Source: JAEULH01 sp963805915
Lineage (GTDB): Bacteria > Pseudomonadota > Alphaproteobacteria > Rhodospirillales > Defluviicoccaceae
Reading direction: 5' to 3'
Length of the DNA stretch: 64,000 bases
Assembly: GCA_963805915.1 (NCBI GenBank)
Contig: CAWDWD010000022.1
Location: 1 to 64,000, forward strand
Shown here: positions 44,882 to 55,289 of the stretch, piece by piece
Numbering within the stretch: the first letter of the stretch is position 1
Layout of the letters: each line of letters begins with the position of its first letter
Translations under genes and position numbers: made by a program
The notes under the pieces: generated by a model
What the model saw: only the letters and a program-made list of their open reading frames with translations
Databases searched by the model: none
What the model was told of the DNA's origin: nothing

Positions 44882-45738
44882 CGACAACGCAAGGCGACGG
44901 CGCCGCGAAAGGCGAGCGGATCGCCAAGGTCATCGCCCGCGCCGGGCTGTGTTCGCGGCGCGAGGCGGAACGCTGGATCGGCGAAGGCCGGGTCGCGGTC
45001 GACGGCAAGGTGATCGAAAGCCCGGCGCTCAGCGTCATCGAGAGCGCGGCCATCGCCGTCGACGGCCGGCCGTTGCCCGCGCCCGTCGAGCCCAAACTGT
45101 GGCGCCATCACAAGCCGCCGGGCGTGCTGACGACACACAGCGATCCGGAAGGCCGGCCGACGGTCTTCGACCAGCTCCCCGCCGAGCTCGGCCGGGTCAT
45201 CGCCGTCGGCCGTCTGGATATGTCCTCGGAGGGCCTGTTGCTGCTGACCAACGACGGCGAGCTCGCCCGCTGGATGGCGCTGCCGGCCACCGGCTGGCTC
45301 CGCCGTTACCGGGTGCGCGCCTACGGCCACGTCACCGAGGCGGCGCTCGCCGGGCTCAAGACGGGGGTCACCCTCGACGGCATCGCGTATGGGCCGATCG
45401 AGGCCAGCATCGATGACCGGAAGGGCGCCAACATCTGGCTCAACGTGGCGCTCCGCGAAGGCAAGAACCGCGAGGTGCGCATCGTCCTCGAGCACCTCGG
45501 CCTCAAGGTCAACCGGCTGATCCGCGTCTCCTACGGCCCTTTCCAGCTCGGTAAGCTCGAACGCGGCGCGGTCGATCCGGTGCCGCGCAAGGTCTTGAGC
45601 GAACAGCTCGGCAACCGGCTTGGCCAACAACCCGCCAAGCGGGTCGCCAAGCGGCCCGCCGGGCAATCGGCCGGGCAATCATCCAAGCAACCGGCCAAGC
45701 AACCGGCCAAGCAACAAGGCGGGCGCGATCGTTCGTGA
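44878..45738 (+). CDS. rluB: 23S rRNA pseudouridine synthase, RluB-like
   Basis: The 286-residue enzyme has an N-terminal S4 RNA-binding domain (RIAKVIARAGLCSRREAERWIGEGRVAVDG) and a RsuA/RluB catalytic domain with the aspartate in AVGRLDMSSEGLLLLTNDG and later NREVRIVLEHLGLKVNRLIRV. A Lys/Gln/Pro-rich tail (KQPAKQPAKQQGG) probably binds RNA. It should modify 23S rRNA near position 2605. It overlaps the peptidase upstream and rsmD downstream by four bases each, giving an rRNA-modification pair. Confidence 0.9.
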   Translation: MTTTQGDGAAKGERIAKVIARAGLCSRREAERWIGEGRVAVDGKVIESPALSVIESAAIAVDGRPLPAPVEPKLWRHHKPPGVLTTHSDPEGRPTVFDQLPAELGRVIAVGRLDMSSEGLLLLTNDGELARWMALPATGWLRRYRVRAYGHVTEAALAGLKTGVTLDGIAYGPIEASIDDRKGANIWLNVALREGKNREVRIVLEHLGLKVNRLIRVSYGPFQLGKLERGAVDPVPRKVLSEQLGNRLGQQPAKRVAKRPAGQSAGQSSKQPAKQPAKQQGGRDRS

Positions 45739-46331
45739 GGGTCATCGCCGGGACCCATCGCGGCCGGGCTATTCTCATGCCCGCCTCCGGGCCGGGACCC
45801 CATTCGCTGCGGCCGAGCAGCGATCGGCTGCGCCAAGCGGTATTCAACATTCTCGACCACGGTTGCGGCGGGGCCGACTACCTCGGCGAACCGGTTCTCG
45901 ATGTTTTCGCCGGCACCGGCGCCTACGGCCTGGAATTGCTCTCGCGCGGGGCCGCGTTCGCGACCTTCATCGAACGCGATCCCGCCGCGCTGACCGCCAT
46001 CGGCCGCACCGTCGCGGCCTTCGCTGAGCACCACCGCACGAGCCTGCTGCGCCTCGACGCCACCCGGCTGGCCGCGCCGCCGCGGCTGGCCGGCACGCCG
46101 GCGGCGCTCGCCTTTCTCGATCCGCCGTACGCGGCGGACGTCGCCGGCGCGGCGCTCAAGGCGCTGCACGCGCATGGCTGGCTTCGTCCGGGGGCGATGG
46201 CCGTGGTCGAAGTCGCCGCAACCGCCACCTTCGCGCCGCCACCGGACTACGCGCTCTTGGACGAGCGCACCTATGGCGCCGGCCGCGTCGTCTTCCTGAG
46301 GTTGAGGGACGCGGCTACCAGTATAAAATGA
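45735..46331 (+). CDS. rsmD: 16S rRNA (guanine966-N2)-methyltransferase
   Basis: The 198-residue SAM enzyme has MRVIAGTHRGRAI and LRPSSDRLRQAVFNIL (family signature), the SAM loop LDVFAGTGAYGLELLSRGA, the acidic FIERD and the catalytic DPPY motif in AFLDPPYAADV. It methylates G966 of 16S rRNA. The start is GTG 45735 in a GTGA overlap with rluB. Its last 17 bases overlap the end of the convergent aspartic-protease gene. Confidence 0.93.
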   Translation: MRVIAGTHRGRAILMPASGPGPHSLRPSSDRLRQAVFNILDHGCGGADYLGEPVLDVFAGTGAYGLELLSRGAAFATFIERDPAALTAIGRTVAAFAEHHRTSLLRLDATRLAAPPRLAGTPAALAFLDPPYAADVAGAALKALHAHGWLRPGAMAVVEVAATATFAPPPDYALLDERTYGAGRVVFLRLRDAATSIK

Positions 46332-46854
46332 GCTTGTCCCTGGCGACCTCGTAGCCGTCGAGCTGGCGGAGAAAGTCCATGCCGAGGAGCGCCGTGCCCA
46401 TGGGCCCGTCGTTGACGACGGCGTCGACATTGCGCAGCGACAAGGCGCCGATGCTGAGCTCGCGCAGAACCACCGGCGCGGCCCGGACGATGCCGTTGGC
46501 TGTCTGGAAACGCTGGGTGAAGTTGCGTTCGCGCAGGCGCAATCCGATCCGATCGGCGTCCTGTCGGCCGAGGATGATGGAGCTGGCGCCGGTATCGACG
46601 AGAAAGCGGACGGGCGTCCCGTCGATCCGCGCGTCGAGCATGAAATGGCCGTTGCGCCCGGCTCGCAGCGTCATCGACCGGCTGGCCGCGGAGACCGGCC
46701 TCGCTTCGCCGGCCAGGCGGGTTGCGGACCTGGCCGCGACGGTTGTCTCCGCGCCGCTCCCGGACCCGCTGACAAAGCCCCGGCCATAGTACGTGAGCGC
46801 GACAACGCCGATGGCGGTGATCACGGCGACGTGGCGCAGCGCCCAGTAAATCAT
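46315..46854 (-). CDS. retropepsin-like aspartic protease (TIGR02281 type)
   Basis: The 179-residue product has one N-terminal membrane helix (HVAVITAIGVVALTYYG) and a single-lobe aspartic protease domain outside the cytoplasm. The active-site motif is VRFLVDTGASSIILG and the family end GTALLGMDFLRQLDGYEVARDKLIL. It would work as a dimer in the periplasm. It is convergent with rsmD and 54 bases downstream of mutL on the same strand. Confidence 0.88.
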   Translation of the reverse strand: MIYWALRHVAVITAIGVVALTYYGRGFVSGSGSGAETTVAARSATRLAGEARPVSAASRSMTLRAGRNGHFMLDARIDGTPVRFLVDTGASSIILGRQDADRIGLRLRERNFTQRFQTANGIVRAAPVVLRELSIGALSLRNVDAVVNDGPMGTALLGMDFLRQLDGYEVARDKLILYW

Positions 46855-46908
46855 GCGCGTCCCTCCCGGTGTCGCGACGCGCGCCGGCGATTTCGTCGGC
46901 GATCGAGC

Positions 46909-48725
46909 TTAGCGCCGGCCGAACAGCCTCTCGATATCGGCGAGCTTGAGCTCGACGTAGGTCGGCCGGCCATGACTGCACTGGCCCGCGTGAGCCGTCG
47001 TCTCCATCTCGCGCAGCATCGCGTTCATCTCGGTCGAGCTTAGCAGGCGCCCGGCGCGCACGCTGTGATGGCACGCAAGGGTAGCGATGATGTCGTCGAT
47101 TCTTTCGCTGAGCGACAGCGCCGCGTCGTAGCCAATGAGGTCTTCGGCCAAATCGCGGACCAAGGGACCGGCCTCGATCGCGCCGAGCAGGGCCGGAGTT
47201 TCGCGCACGATGACCGCGTTGTGGCCGAACGCCTCGATCGCGAGGCCGAGCGCCGCAAGCTCGCCCGCCCGCGCCACAACCGCCGCGCACCTCGCCTCGT
47301 CGAGCTCGACGACCTCGGGGATCAGCAGCCCCTGGCGCGCCGGCCCGCCTTGCGCCAGCGCCCGCTTGAGCCGTTCCTGGGTCAGCCGCTCGTGCGCGGC
47401 GTGCTGATCGACGATAACGAGGCCGTCGGCCGTTTCGGCGACGATGTAGGTCGCGTGCAGCTGCGCGCGCGCCGCGCCGAGCGGGTAGGCGCGCGCGCGC
47501 CCCGCGTCCGAAGCTTGATCGGCGGCCGCGACGGGGCGCGCCTCGGGCCGTTCCGCGAGCCCCGGTAGATCAAAGCCATGGGCCGATCCAGGGTCGCGCA
47601 GGCCGGAGAACCGACCGGGCGTTCCCGCGTGGCGCGTATAGGCCGCACTGCTTGCATGCCCTCCCGAGTGCGCCGCGAAACCTGGCGCGAAGCTGGCCGC
47701 GACCCCCGAAAGTGAAACCGCGGCGCGGTGGTCGGCCCCACCGAGGGCGTGGCGGAGCGACGCGATCAGCAGCCCGCGGATTGCATTGGCGTCGCGAAAG
47801 CGGACCTCGGACTTCATCGGATGGACGTTGACGTCGACATCCTCGCAATCGACGTCGAGAAAGAGCGCCGCAACGGCGTTCCGGTCCGACGGCAACAGCC
47901 CCTGATAGGCCACACGGATCGCACCAAAGAGCAGCCGGTCGCGCACCGGCCGACCATTGACGAACAGATACTGCGAGGCCGCCAGGCGGCGGTTCAGCGT
48001 CGGCAGCCCGGCGAACCCGGTAAGCCGCGCGCCGTCGCGCGCACCCTCGACGGCCACGGCGTTGGCGGCGAAGTCCTTGCCCATGATCGCGCCCAGGCGC
48101 TCGATCCGGCCGGCGGCGGCGTCTGCCTTGACGCGCGGCAGCTTCACCATCGATCGGGCGCCATCGCTCAAGGCAAAGCCGATATGCGGGTTGGCCATGG
48201 CCAGGCGGTACACCGCTTCGACGGCGTGGCGGGTTTCGGTCGCCGCCGCCTTCAGGAACTTCAGCCGCGCCGGCGTCGCGAAGAACAGATCGCGGACCTC
48301 GACACGGGTCCCGACGGCGTGGGCGACCGGCTCGGCCTCGCCCTTGCGCCCGGCGTGGACGCCGAGCGACCAGCCCGTCTCGTCGCCTTCGCGCCGCGTC
48401 GTCACCGTCAGCCGCGAGACCGCGCCGATCGACGGCAACGCTTCGCCGCGAAAGCCGAACGACGCGATCCGGGTCAGCGCGTCGTCGGCGAGCTTGGAGG
48501 TGGCGTGGCGCTCGACGGCGAGGACGAGATCGTCCGCCGCCATGCCGGCGCCATTGTCGCTGACCGCGATCAGCCCGCGGCCGCCGTCGCGCACGATCAG
48601 CTCGATCTCGGTGGCCCCGGCATCAAGGCTGTTCTCGACCAGTTCCTTGACCACGGAGGCGGGCCGCTCGACGACCTCGCCCGCCGCGATCCGGTTGACG
48701 ATGGAGTCCGGGAGCTTGCGAACGA

Positions 48726-48729
<4 letters not shown>
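46909..48729 (-). CDS. mutL: DNA mismatch repair protein MutL
   Basis: The 606-residue protein has the GHKL ATPase N-terminus (IAAGEVVERPASVVKELVENSLDAGA, SDNGAGM, HATSKL, SFGFRGEALPSI, GTRVEVRDLFFATPARLKFL). The C-terminal endonuclease domain carries DQHAAHERLTQERL, ACHHSVRAG and CSHGRP, so it is a nicking-competent MutL. Between them is a low-complexity linker of about 90 residues. ATG 48729 overlaps the pgi stop by ATGA. The much longer open frame to 49971 is an artefact over pgi. Confidence 0.95.
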
Positions 48730-50375
<1,646 letters not shown>

Positions 50376-50625
50376 GTTATTGGGTCCCCTCTTCCGGTGA
50401 TCGCGCCTGAGATGTGCCGCCGGTTGTCGATGGGTGCGGTGTGGCTTGACGTGGCGTGGCGCGGGGTTCGACCGTCGCGATTGTGCTTGGAAACGAGACG
50501 CCGGAGCAAGTCAAACCGGGGTGAGGCCTGGGTGACCCCCGGGTGACACCCGGGAAATGCATCATGGCTTTCTAATGTACTTTCGCCTAATATGCGGTGG
50601 CGCTGGACCAGAATGGAGAGTTTCG

Positions 50626-50979
50626 ATGAGCGAGAAGAATTATCACGAGATCGTGGCCCACCTGAGCGCGACGATGCGCGGGATGCACAAGGACATCCCG
50701 GGGCCCATGCGCGGTTTCGCCAACCTCGCCGACAGCGCCAAGGCCGACGGCGTGCTGGACGCTAAAACCAAGGAGCTGATCGCCTGCGCCATTTCGATCG
50801 CGCTGCGCTGCGACGGCTGCATCGGCTTCCACACCCGCGGCGCCGTCAAGGCGGGCGCGGGCCGGCCCGAGTTCATGGACATGATCGGCGTCGCGGTGAT
50901 GATGGGCGGCGGCCCGTCGACGGTCTACGGCGCCTACGCCGTCGACGCCTTCGACGAGTTCAGCGACGCCGCGAAGTAA
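50626..50979 (+). CDS. carboxymuconolactone decarboxylase / AhpD-like protein
   Basis: The 117-residue protein has the AhpD-like redox motif CDGCIGFH (about residues 62-69) inside the fold KTKELIACAISIALRCDGCIGFHTRGAVKAGA. These small trimeric proteins act in peroxide or aromatic-acid metabolism; the CxxC motif favours a redox role. ATG 50626 has GGAGAG six bases upstream; the 50557 extension lacks a site. It marks the left, conserved border of the mobile island. Confidence 0.85.
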   Translation: MSEKNYHEIVAHLSATMRGMHKDIPGPMRGFANLADSAKADGVLDAKTKELIACAISIALRCDGCIGFHTRGAVKAGAGRPEFMDMIGVAVMMGGGPSTVYGAYAVDAFDEFSDAAK

Positions 50980-50987
50980 AGAAATAA

Positions 50988-51010
50988 CCCCGATGCGGAG
51001 CTCACCGGGG
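50988..51010 (+). terminator. weak hairpin after the AhpD-like gene
   Basis: CCCCG and CGGGG arms enclose 13 bases that contain the palindrome GGAGCTC, nine bases after the stop codon. No T-run follows, so its strength is doubtful. The following 118 bases up to the abi gene hold nothing recognised. Confidence 0.35.
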
Positions 51011-51128
51011 GACTTTGCTCCTGGATAAGTCTGGTGAGATCATTCTGCTGGTTTCTTACGAAGCCAATCGGCGGTTCATAAGCGGGCAAAAATTTAGGCG
51101 GAGATGTCAGCTCGGCGACCGCGCGGAC

Positions 51129-51935
51129 TTATCTCTCACCGCCGTCTTCACGCTCCTGCCATGTGGCGACGAGAAAGGCTGCCATCGTTCCGGCAAGGTT
51201 AACGGCCAGCTCGGCGTGGCGAGGCTTGGGCCTGACGGGGCGGCGTCCGTGACCGTGGGCGTCGCTGACCCTGTTCCGGATGGTAGCGAGGTTGTTCACA
51301 ATCGACTGACAATTGCCGAGGATGGCCTTGAAAGCCTTCTCGGCGTGCTGAGCGGGGGACAGGTTCAGTTCGTCGGCGCACAGAGACCAGAGCTTGGGAA
51401 GGTCGGCGCTGTCGTCGTAAGGCTGGCCGGCATCGTCCAGGATGTGCTTGCACACGGTCTCAAGCAGCGTCCGGGCGGCCGTGATCGCACCCTCGGGATC
51501 GGTCGCACGGCGTTCAACCGCCTTTCGCCAGGCCGTATGAACGTGCTCGGCATCGAAGTCTGTCAGAATGTCCGCAACGTCGCGATCGCTAGGCGAACGA
51601 GAGGGAAGAAGTAACCGGCCAAAACGGACACCGTCACGCTCAAGGCAACCGCGGAGAGTGGCGGAGTGCTGCGGGCTGTGTGGTTCGACCGTTCGAATGA
51701 CGGTTTCATAAACCATGAGAAGGCGCTGTACTTGGCCGTAGTCTGAAAAATCGATGCTCTTGTAGTACTGCTCGACGAGGGATCGCCTTTGGCCGATTAG
51801 AGGCGGCTGGTAAGTAAGATCGGGCGCGAAATCCTCGTTGTCGAATTCCGTGTCGATCTCGCGAAGAGTCCAGTCGACGAAGGCTTCGCGGAACTCGTTA
51901 CGAGTCCGTTTGCTGATGAGGTCACGACCGGTCAT
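51129..51935 (-). CDS. abortive-infection protein with Abi_C/HEPN-like C-terminus
   Basis: The 268-residue protein has a C-terminal half typical of the Abi_C family (AITAARTLLETVCKHILD, YDDSADLPKLWSLCADELNL, FKAILGNCQSIVNNLATIRNRVSDAHG). The last segment contains the HEPN ribonuclease pattern R-x4-H (RVSDAH). Such proteins are thought to stop phage growth by degrading RNA and halting the cell. The N-terminal half (GRDLISKRTRNEFREAFVDWTLREID) would be the sensor. ATG 51935 has AGGA eight bases upstream. It lies alone in the island of mobile-element remnants. Confidence 0.77.
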   Translation of the reverse strand: MTGRDLISKRTRNEFREAFVDWTLREIDTEFDNEDFAPDLTYQPPLIGQRRSLVEQYYKSIDFSDYGQVQRLLMVYETVIRTVEPHSPQHSATLRGCLERDGVRFGRLLLPSRSPSDRDVADILTDFDAEHVHTAWRKAVERRATDPEGAITAARTLLETVCKHILDDAGQPYDDSADLPKLWSLCADELNLSPAQHAEKAFKAILGNCQSIVNNLATIRNRVSDAHGHGRRPVRPKPRHAELAVNLAGTMAAFLVATWQEREDGGER

Positions 51936-51973
51936 AACTACATCCTGTGCATGATGCCCTACCCCCCTTGAGA

Positions 51974-52013
51974 TATCAGAGTTTATTATAAGCGCCACTT
52001 TGCGGCGGCCGCG
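51974..52013. repeat. left copy of a ~40-bp imperfect direct repeat
   Basis: The stretch starting TATCAGAGTTTATTATAAGC is about 85 % identical to 54273-54312. The right copy is the 3' end of a small minus-strand gene (coding AAAKWRPK and stop). The left copy directly abuts the IS110 fragment. Confidence 0.5.
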
Positions 52014-52228
52014 CCCCGGTGCGCGCCGTTCTCTTCGTCGACGCCATGGTCGCCGCCCGCCACAACCCGGAGCTCAAGGCCTTCCGCAACAGGCTCGTCC
52101 AGGCCGGCAAGCCCAAGCTCGTCGCCCTCGTCGCGACCGCGCGCAAGCTCCTCACCATCCTCAACGCCATCGTCCGCGATGGCCGCCCGTGGGAGGAGGG
52201 GCATGCCCGTGCCGCGGCGTCGAGCTGA
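52004..52228 (+). pseudogene. C-terminal remnant of an IS110-family transposase
   Basis: The reading frame GGRAPVRAVLFVDAMVAARH, then LKAFRNRLVQAGKPKLVALV and RKLLTILNAIV is the conserved C-terminus of IS110/IS1111 transposases (Transposase_20 region). The N-terminal DEDD catalytic domain is missing. The remaining 218 bases to 52446 are non-coding in appearance. It is a scar of a past insertion. Confidence 0.72.
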
Positions 52229-52446
52229 TGGCAAGCGAGCGTCCGCGCGCAGCGGCCCCGGGTCAAGGCCGCAAGCCGTGCCAACGGGAGCGCGTCCGCG
52301 CTCGCCTTGACGTGGCCAGCGCGCGCGGACCACCCTGCCGGCATCAGATCGTCCTTGACCCGTAAGACAGTCGCTCACCCCTCCACGAAACCGGGGCAAG
52401 TCCACTGATGCCTAAGTGCCACCACTGCGGCACAGAGGGCACCCGA

Positions 52447-52953
52447 CTACGTTGAGTGGCTTCGAGAAGCTTTCCCGCCCGCGATGGCATTCATTGTGCC
52501 GTCAAACGGCCTGTCCATTTCGGCGAGCACGCTTCTGAGGTGCTCCCACATATCGTTCTGGGTGTTCCCCGCGATTGTGCCGATGTACACGGCTTCGCTT
52601 TTCATCAGTGTTCCGAAGTGGATACGCACGTCACCAATCCAGCGGGATGAGAACCAGCCCCGCTTCACCTTGTAGTAGCTGACGTAGAGAAAGAGGCGCT
52701 CCGCAGCTACAACGTCGTGGTACGCGCTCTTACCCTCCTTTCTGAACCCAAGGTAGCCCCATAGCGCGTCAACCCTCTCCCGCGAGATCGGTATGAGCAG
52801 TTGGAGAAGGTCTGGCCGAACAGTGTTCGGCTCAAAGTTGCCCTTCAAGTCGAAGGAGCCGACGGCGCCGAATGCTCCTTGCGCCCGTTTGGCCTCTTTC
52901 AGATCACGGCGCGAGAGGGGGCTGATGAACGGATTATACGCACCATTTTCCAT
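52447..52953 (-). CDS. hypothetical protein, second gene of an unknown pair
   Basis: The 168-residue product has no signal or membrane helix. Readable features are a basic N-terminal stretch (SPLSRRDLKEAKRAQG), a mixed alpha/beta core (DLLQLLIPISRERVDALWGYLGF, AERLFLYVSYYKV, IGDVRIHFGTLM) and a helix WEHLRSVLAEMDRPF. I recognise no family. ATG 52953 follows the TGA of the upstream gene without a gap, so the two are coupled. Location in the island suggests an accessory or defence cargo. Confidence 0.6.
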   Translation of the reverse strand: MENGAYNPFISPLSRRDLKEAKRAQGAFGAVGSFDLKGNFEPNTVRPDLLQLLIPISRERVDALWGYLGFRKEGKSAYHDVVAAERLFLYVSYYKVKRGWFSSRWIGDVRIHFGTLMKSEAVYIGTIAGNTQNDMWEHLRSVLAEMDRPFDGTMNAIAGGKASRSHST

Positions 52954-53259
52954 TCACTCATTCCCTTCCGGCACGGTCGGGAAGATGGACGGTGCGTCTT
53001 TACCCCACAACACGCGAGCGATCGCCTTATCAGCCGCTTTCACCTCAGCCGGGTCAGCTCGGGAATGATCGTCACAGCTAAACCCGTAAATGGCGCCGCT
53101 AGGCTTGATGCGAAAAGACCAATATACTTCGGGGGAGGCGGTGCGAAAGCGAACGCAGGCACAAAGCTCAACCGGCCCTACCGCGAACCCGGTCACGCCC
53201 AACCTGGTGGGCAGTTCTCGCTTTACACGATCGAGAGTGGCTTTCTGCCTTGGCATCAT
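52954..53259 (-). CDS. hypothetical protein, first gene of an unknown pair
   Basis: The 101-residue product (MMPRQKATLDRVKRELPTRL start at ATG 53259) looks cytoplasmic, with a beta-rich centre (VGPVELCACVRFRT, VYWSFRIKPSGAIYGFSCDD) and a C-terminal helix. The family is unknown. The open frame extends upstream to 53463 but that part overlaps the IS3 end. ATG 53256 is an equal alternative. The tight join to the next gene argues that both are real. Confidence 0.55.
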   Translation of the reverse strand: MMPRQKATLDRVKRELPTRLGVTGFAVGPVELCACVRFRTASPEVYWSFRIKPSGAIYGFSCDDHSRADPAEVKAADKAIARVLWGKDAPSIFPTVPEGNE

Positions 53260-53295
53260 CGCACAGTCCTTCGAAGTGGCTCGCGCAGCAGAAAC

Positions 53296-53414
53296 TGAAC
53301 CGCGCCGGGTTTGCCGGAGGCTCCAACTCCTGAGAAGGTGGAGCCATGACCAGCAAGACGACCAACAAGTTTTCTCCCGAGGTGCGCGCCCGCGCGGTGC
53401 GCATGGTTCTGGCT
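53296..53414 (+). mobile_element. left end and orfA start of an IS3-family element, truncated
   Basis: The IS3/IS407-type left terminus TGAACCGCGCCGGGTTTGCC begins at 53296. It is followed by GAGAAGGTGG and the orfA start at 53346 (MTSKTTNKFSPEVRARAVRM). After about 23 codons homology stops abruptly in AT-rich DNA. The rest of the element, including orfB and the right end, is absent. The stretch 53415-53670 contains no gene I can support. Confidence 0.7.
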
Positions 53415-53670
53415 GACTTATTCTTTCCGATGCAGCAATCCGATCAGCAGGATCGGTATTCATATCGCAATTTTTTCGGAACCCTTCTTATCCCTGGTTC
53501 TTTCCGGCGAAAAGAAGATCGAATTCGCGATTCAGCCGCAACCGCTGCGCACCTTATGGCGAGATTGGCGTGCCGCCGGAGACCTCCGTCTGTCTCAAAC
53601 AATGTGCGTCGGAACTGACGCTGAATCTCGCGTCGGACCGCTTATCATTGTGCGCCGCTACAGCTACTGA

Positions 53671-53694
53671 ATAACATAAAGGACGTTATGTTAT
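53671..53694. repeat. perfect inverted repeat ATAACATAA-N6-TTATGTTAT
   Basis: Nine-base arms are separated by AGGACG. The element lies 15 bases ahead of the tyrosine-recombinase fragment. Such a symmetric AT-rich site next to a recombinase could be its crossover or attachment site. Confidence 0.55.
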
Positions 53695-53784
53695 GAAATA
53701 GGCTCGACCTTCCTCTACCACGGGTTACGAAGGGAGGAGCTGTGCCTGCTCAAGGTCAAGGACGTGACCCAAGGAGGGGAATCA
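53692..53784 (+). pseudogene. tyrosine recombinase fragment
   Basis: The plus-strand frame reads IGSTFLYHGLRREELCLLKV followed by KDVTQGGE. This is box I of phage-type integrases, including the first catalytic arginine (GLRREEL). The C-terminal R-H-R-Y residues are missing and the frame ends soon after, so it is a relic. The AT-rich DNA to 53895 holds no other gene. Confidence 0.6.
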
Positions 53785-53895
53785 ACGTCAGGACTTCGAA
53801 ACCAGTGCAGTTGATAAAACAGTATAACTGCCTCGAATATCTCTATCATATTTTTTGTGCCGTGATAAAAAGCAGACGGTGGTCCTTTGCTGAAC

Positions 53896-54238
53896 TTAAC
53901 TGCACGCAGAGATGCTCGGCCAATCACTTATAGATAAACCGTATTCCACAGACGTCTTAAGTGCAGTACCGTCGTGTTTTGCTCCATTGCAAAGTTTATT
54001 CAGTATTTTCCATTCCGGGCAGTGGTCATGAATGTAGTTATGGAATGTCTCCTCTGCGGTATTTGCCGTAGCGGAATGGCGGTAACCAGGCGCTACCGAT
54101 TCCCTCAGATGATTTAGTCCCATAATGAGATACAATAAATCCGTTCTTTCTTTTCGCTCTATCTCTCCGAAAGCGCGTGAACGTGTGTACGAGCGTATAA
54201 AAAAATTCGTCTGGGGAAAGATCGAAAATCACCGACAC
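53896..54238 (-). pseudogene. hypothetical protein, frameshifted
   Basis: Two minus-strand frames join near 54168 into one product of about 113 residues: MSVIFDLSPDEFFYTLVHTF, then a shift, then EIERKERTDLLYLIMGLNHL and NYIHDHCPEWKILNKLCNGAKHDG. The pieces are non-repetitive and low in GC, with a Cys-rich end. The family is unknown. Either an indel error or real decay explains the break. Confidence 0.45.
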
Positions 54239-54281
54239 CTCCTTTCTAATAGAGCCGCGTACCTGAACGCCATATCAGAGC

Positions 54282-54861
54282 TTATTTTGGGCGCCACTTT
54301 GCAGCGGCGCGCTTGGTCAACTCCTTCTGCAAATCCCTTGTAATGGTCGCGTAAAAGGCTCTTCCTGCCGTTGTCGGTACGATCGCTTGCATCGTCTTGA
54401 AGCGGAGGTAAGGCCACGGGAATAGCGATCGCTCTGGCATCTTGTTCAACATGGCGCCAGCGAATTTGTCGAGTGAAAAGTCAATAATAGTGTAGTCACC
54501 GTCAGCAAGCTTTGCGGGCAGCTCATGCCCATCATAATGAGGCCAGATAAATTCAACGCGCTTAAATCCTAAAAAATTACAATGTCTTAAGCCCGGTAAG
54601 CCGATACGCCATCCAATGGGACCGGGCACCGTGGCAGTTCGTCGACCCTCATTGGTCACCGTGACGGAGATAAAGCGATCACCATGACCAGGCCCGCCAC
54701 CTAAATACAGGCTCTGAGTTACAGGCGGCTCTCACGGAAAGGCGAATGCGTCGGTCACGCGCGGCCAGCCAAAGCGAAGTTATTACAGCTGCGAACGTTC
54801 CTAAGGCCGATAGCCACGGAGCGAAGGTGTTGATGAACCGCCAAGTCTGCTCGTCAGGCAA
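54282..54861 (-). pseudogene. membrane-anchored hypothetical protein, frameshifted
   Basis: The N-terminal frame (FINTFAPWLSALGTFAAVIT, one transmembrane helix, then SLWLAARDRRIRLSVRAA) and the C-terminal frame (SLYLGGGPGHGDRFISVTVT, NEGRRTATVPGPIGWRIG) join if one base is corrected near 54725. The result is a single-pass protein of about 190 residues with a beta-sandwich-like domain, a layout common in uncharacterised accessory proteins. Its 3' end is the right copy of the 40-bp repeat. Confidence 0.5.
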
Positions 54862-55289
54862 ATCTCGACCTCCCTATCAAACAAACTCACAAGGCCAAGG
54901 CAGTCCCCGGACGCTGATGCTGGGCATCGAGGTATGCGTGTCTACTATTAGGCGCAAGTGGTTGCTGAGAATTTTAGGAGCTGATTGATGGCACAGACCG
55001 CTCATCCTCCTGGGCGCGCGGTAAAGGCCCGGTGCCTCTGCGCTTCTTTCCGACCTGTGACCCTCGGCTGCGCACGTGATCGCGCGTGCGACGGCCGCAG
55101 TAGGCGACTGTCGCCAATGCGTGATTCCACTGAAGTCGACCAGCAGTGCAAAGGGCAATCGTACGGCGGATGGGTGCGCGTCTCCGCGTGTCGGGGTTTG
55201 GAGGTGTTGGCTCCTCCCCCTGTCTCTTTTGTTCGCTGTGTCGACTCGCCGTGCGCCTGCTATCACCCAATGCACCGCGCGGATGTGTG

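Noticed and set aside
53715..53927. Minus-strand 70-codon frame over the recombinase relic
   Set aside because: No ribosome site or protein-like features; the plus-strand frame has clear integrase motifs.
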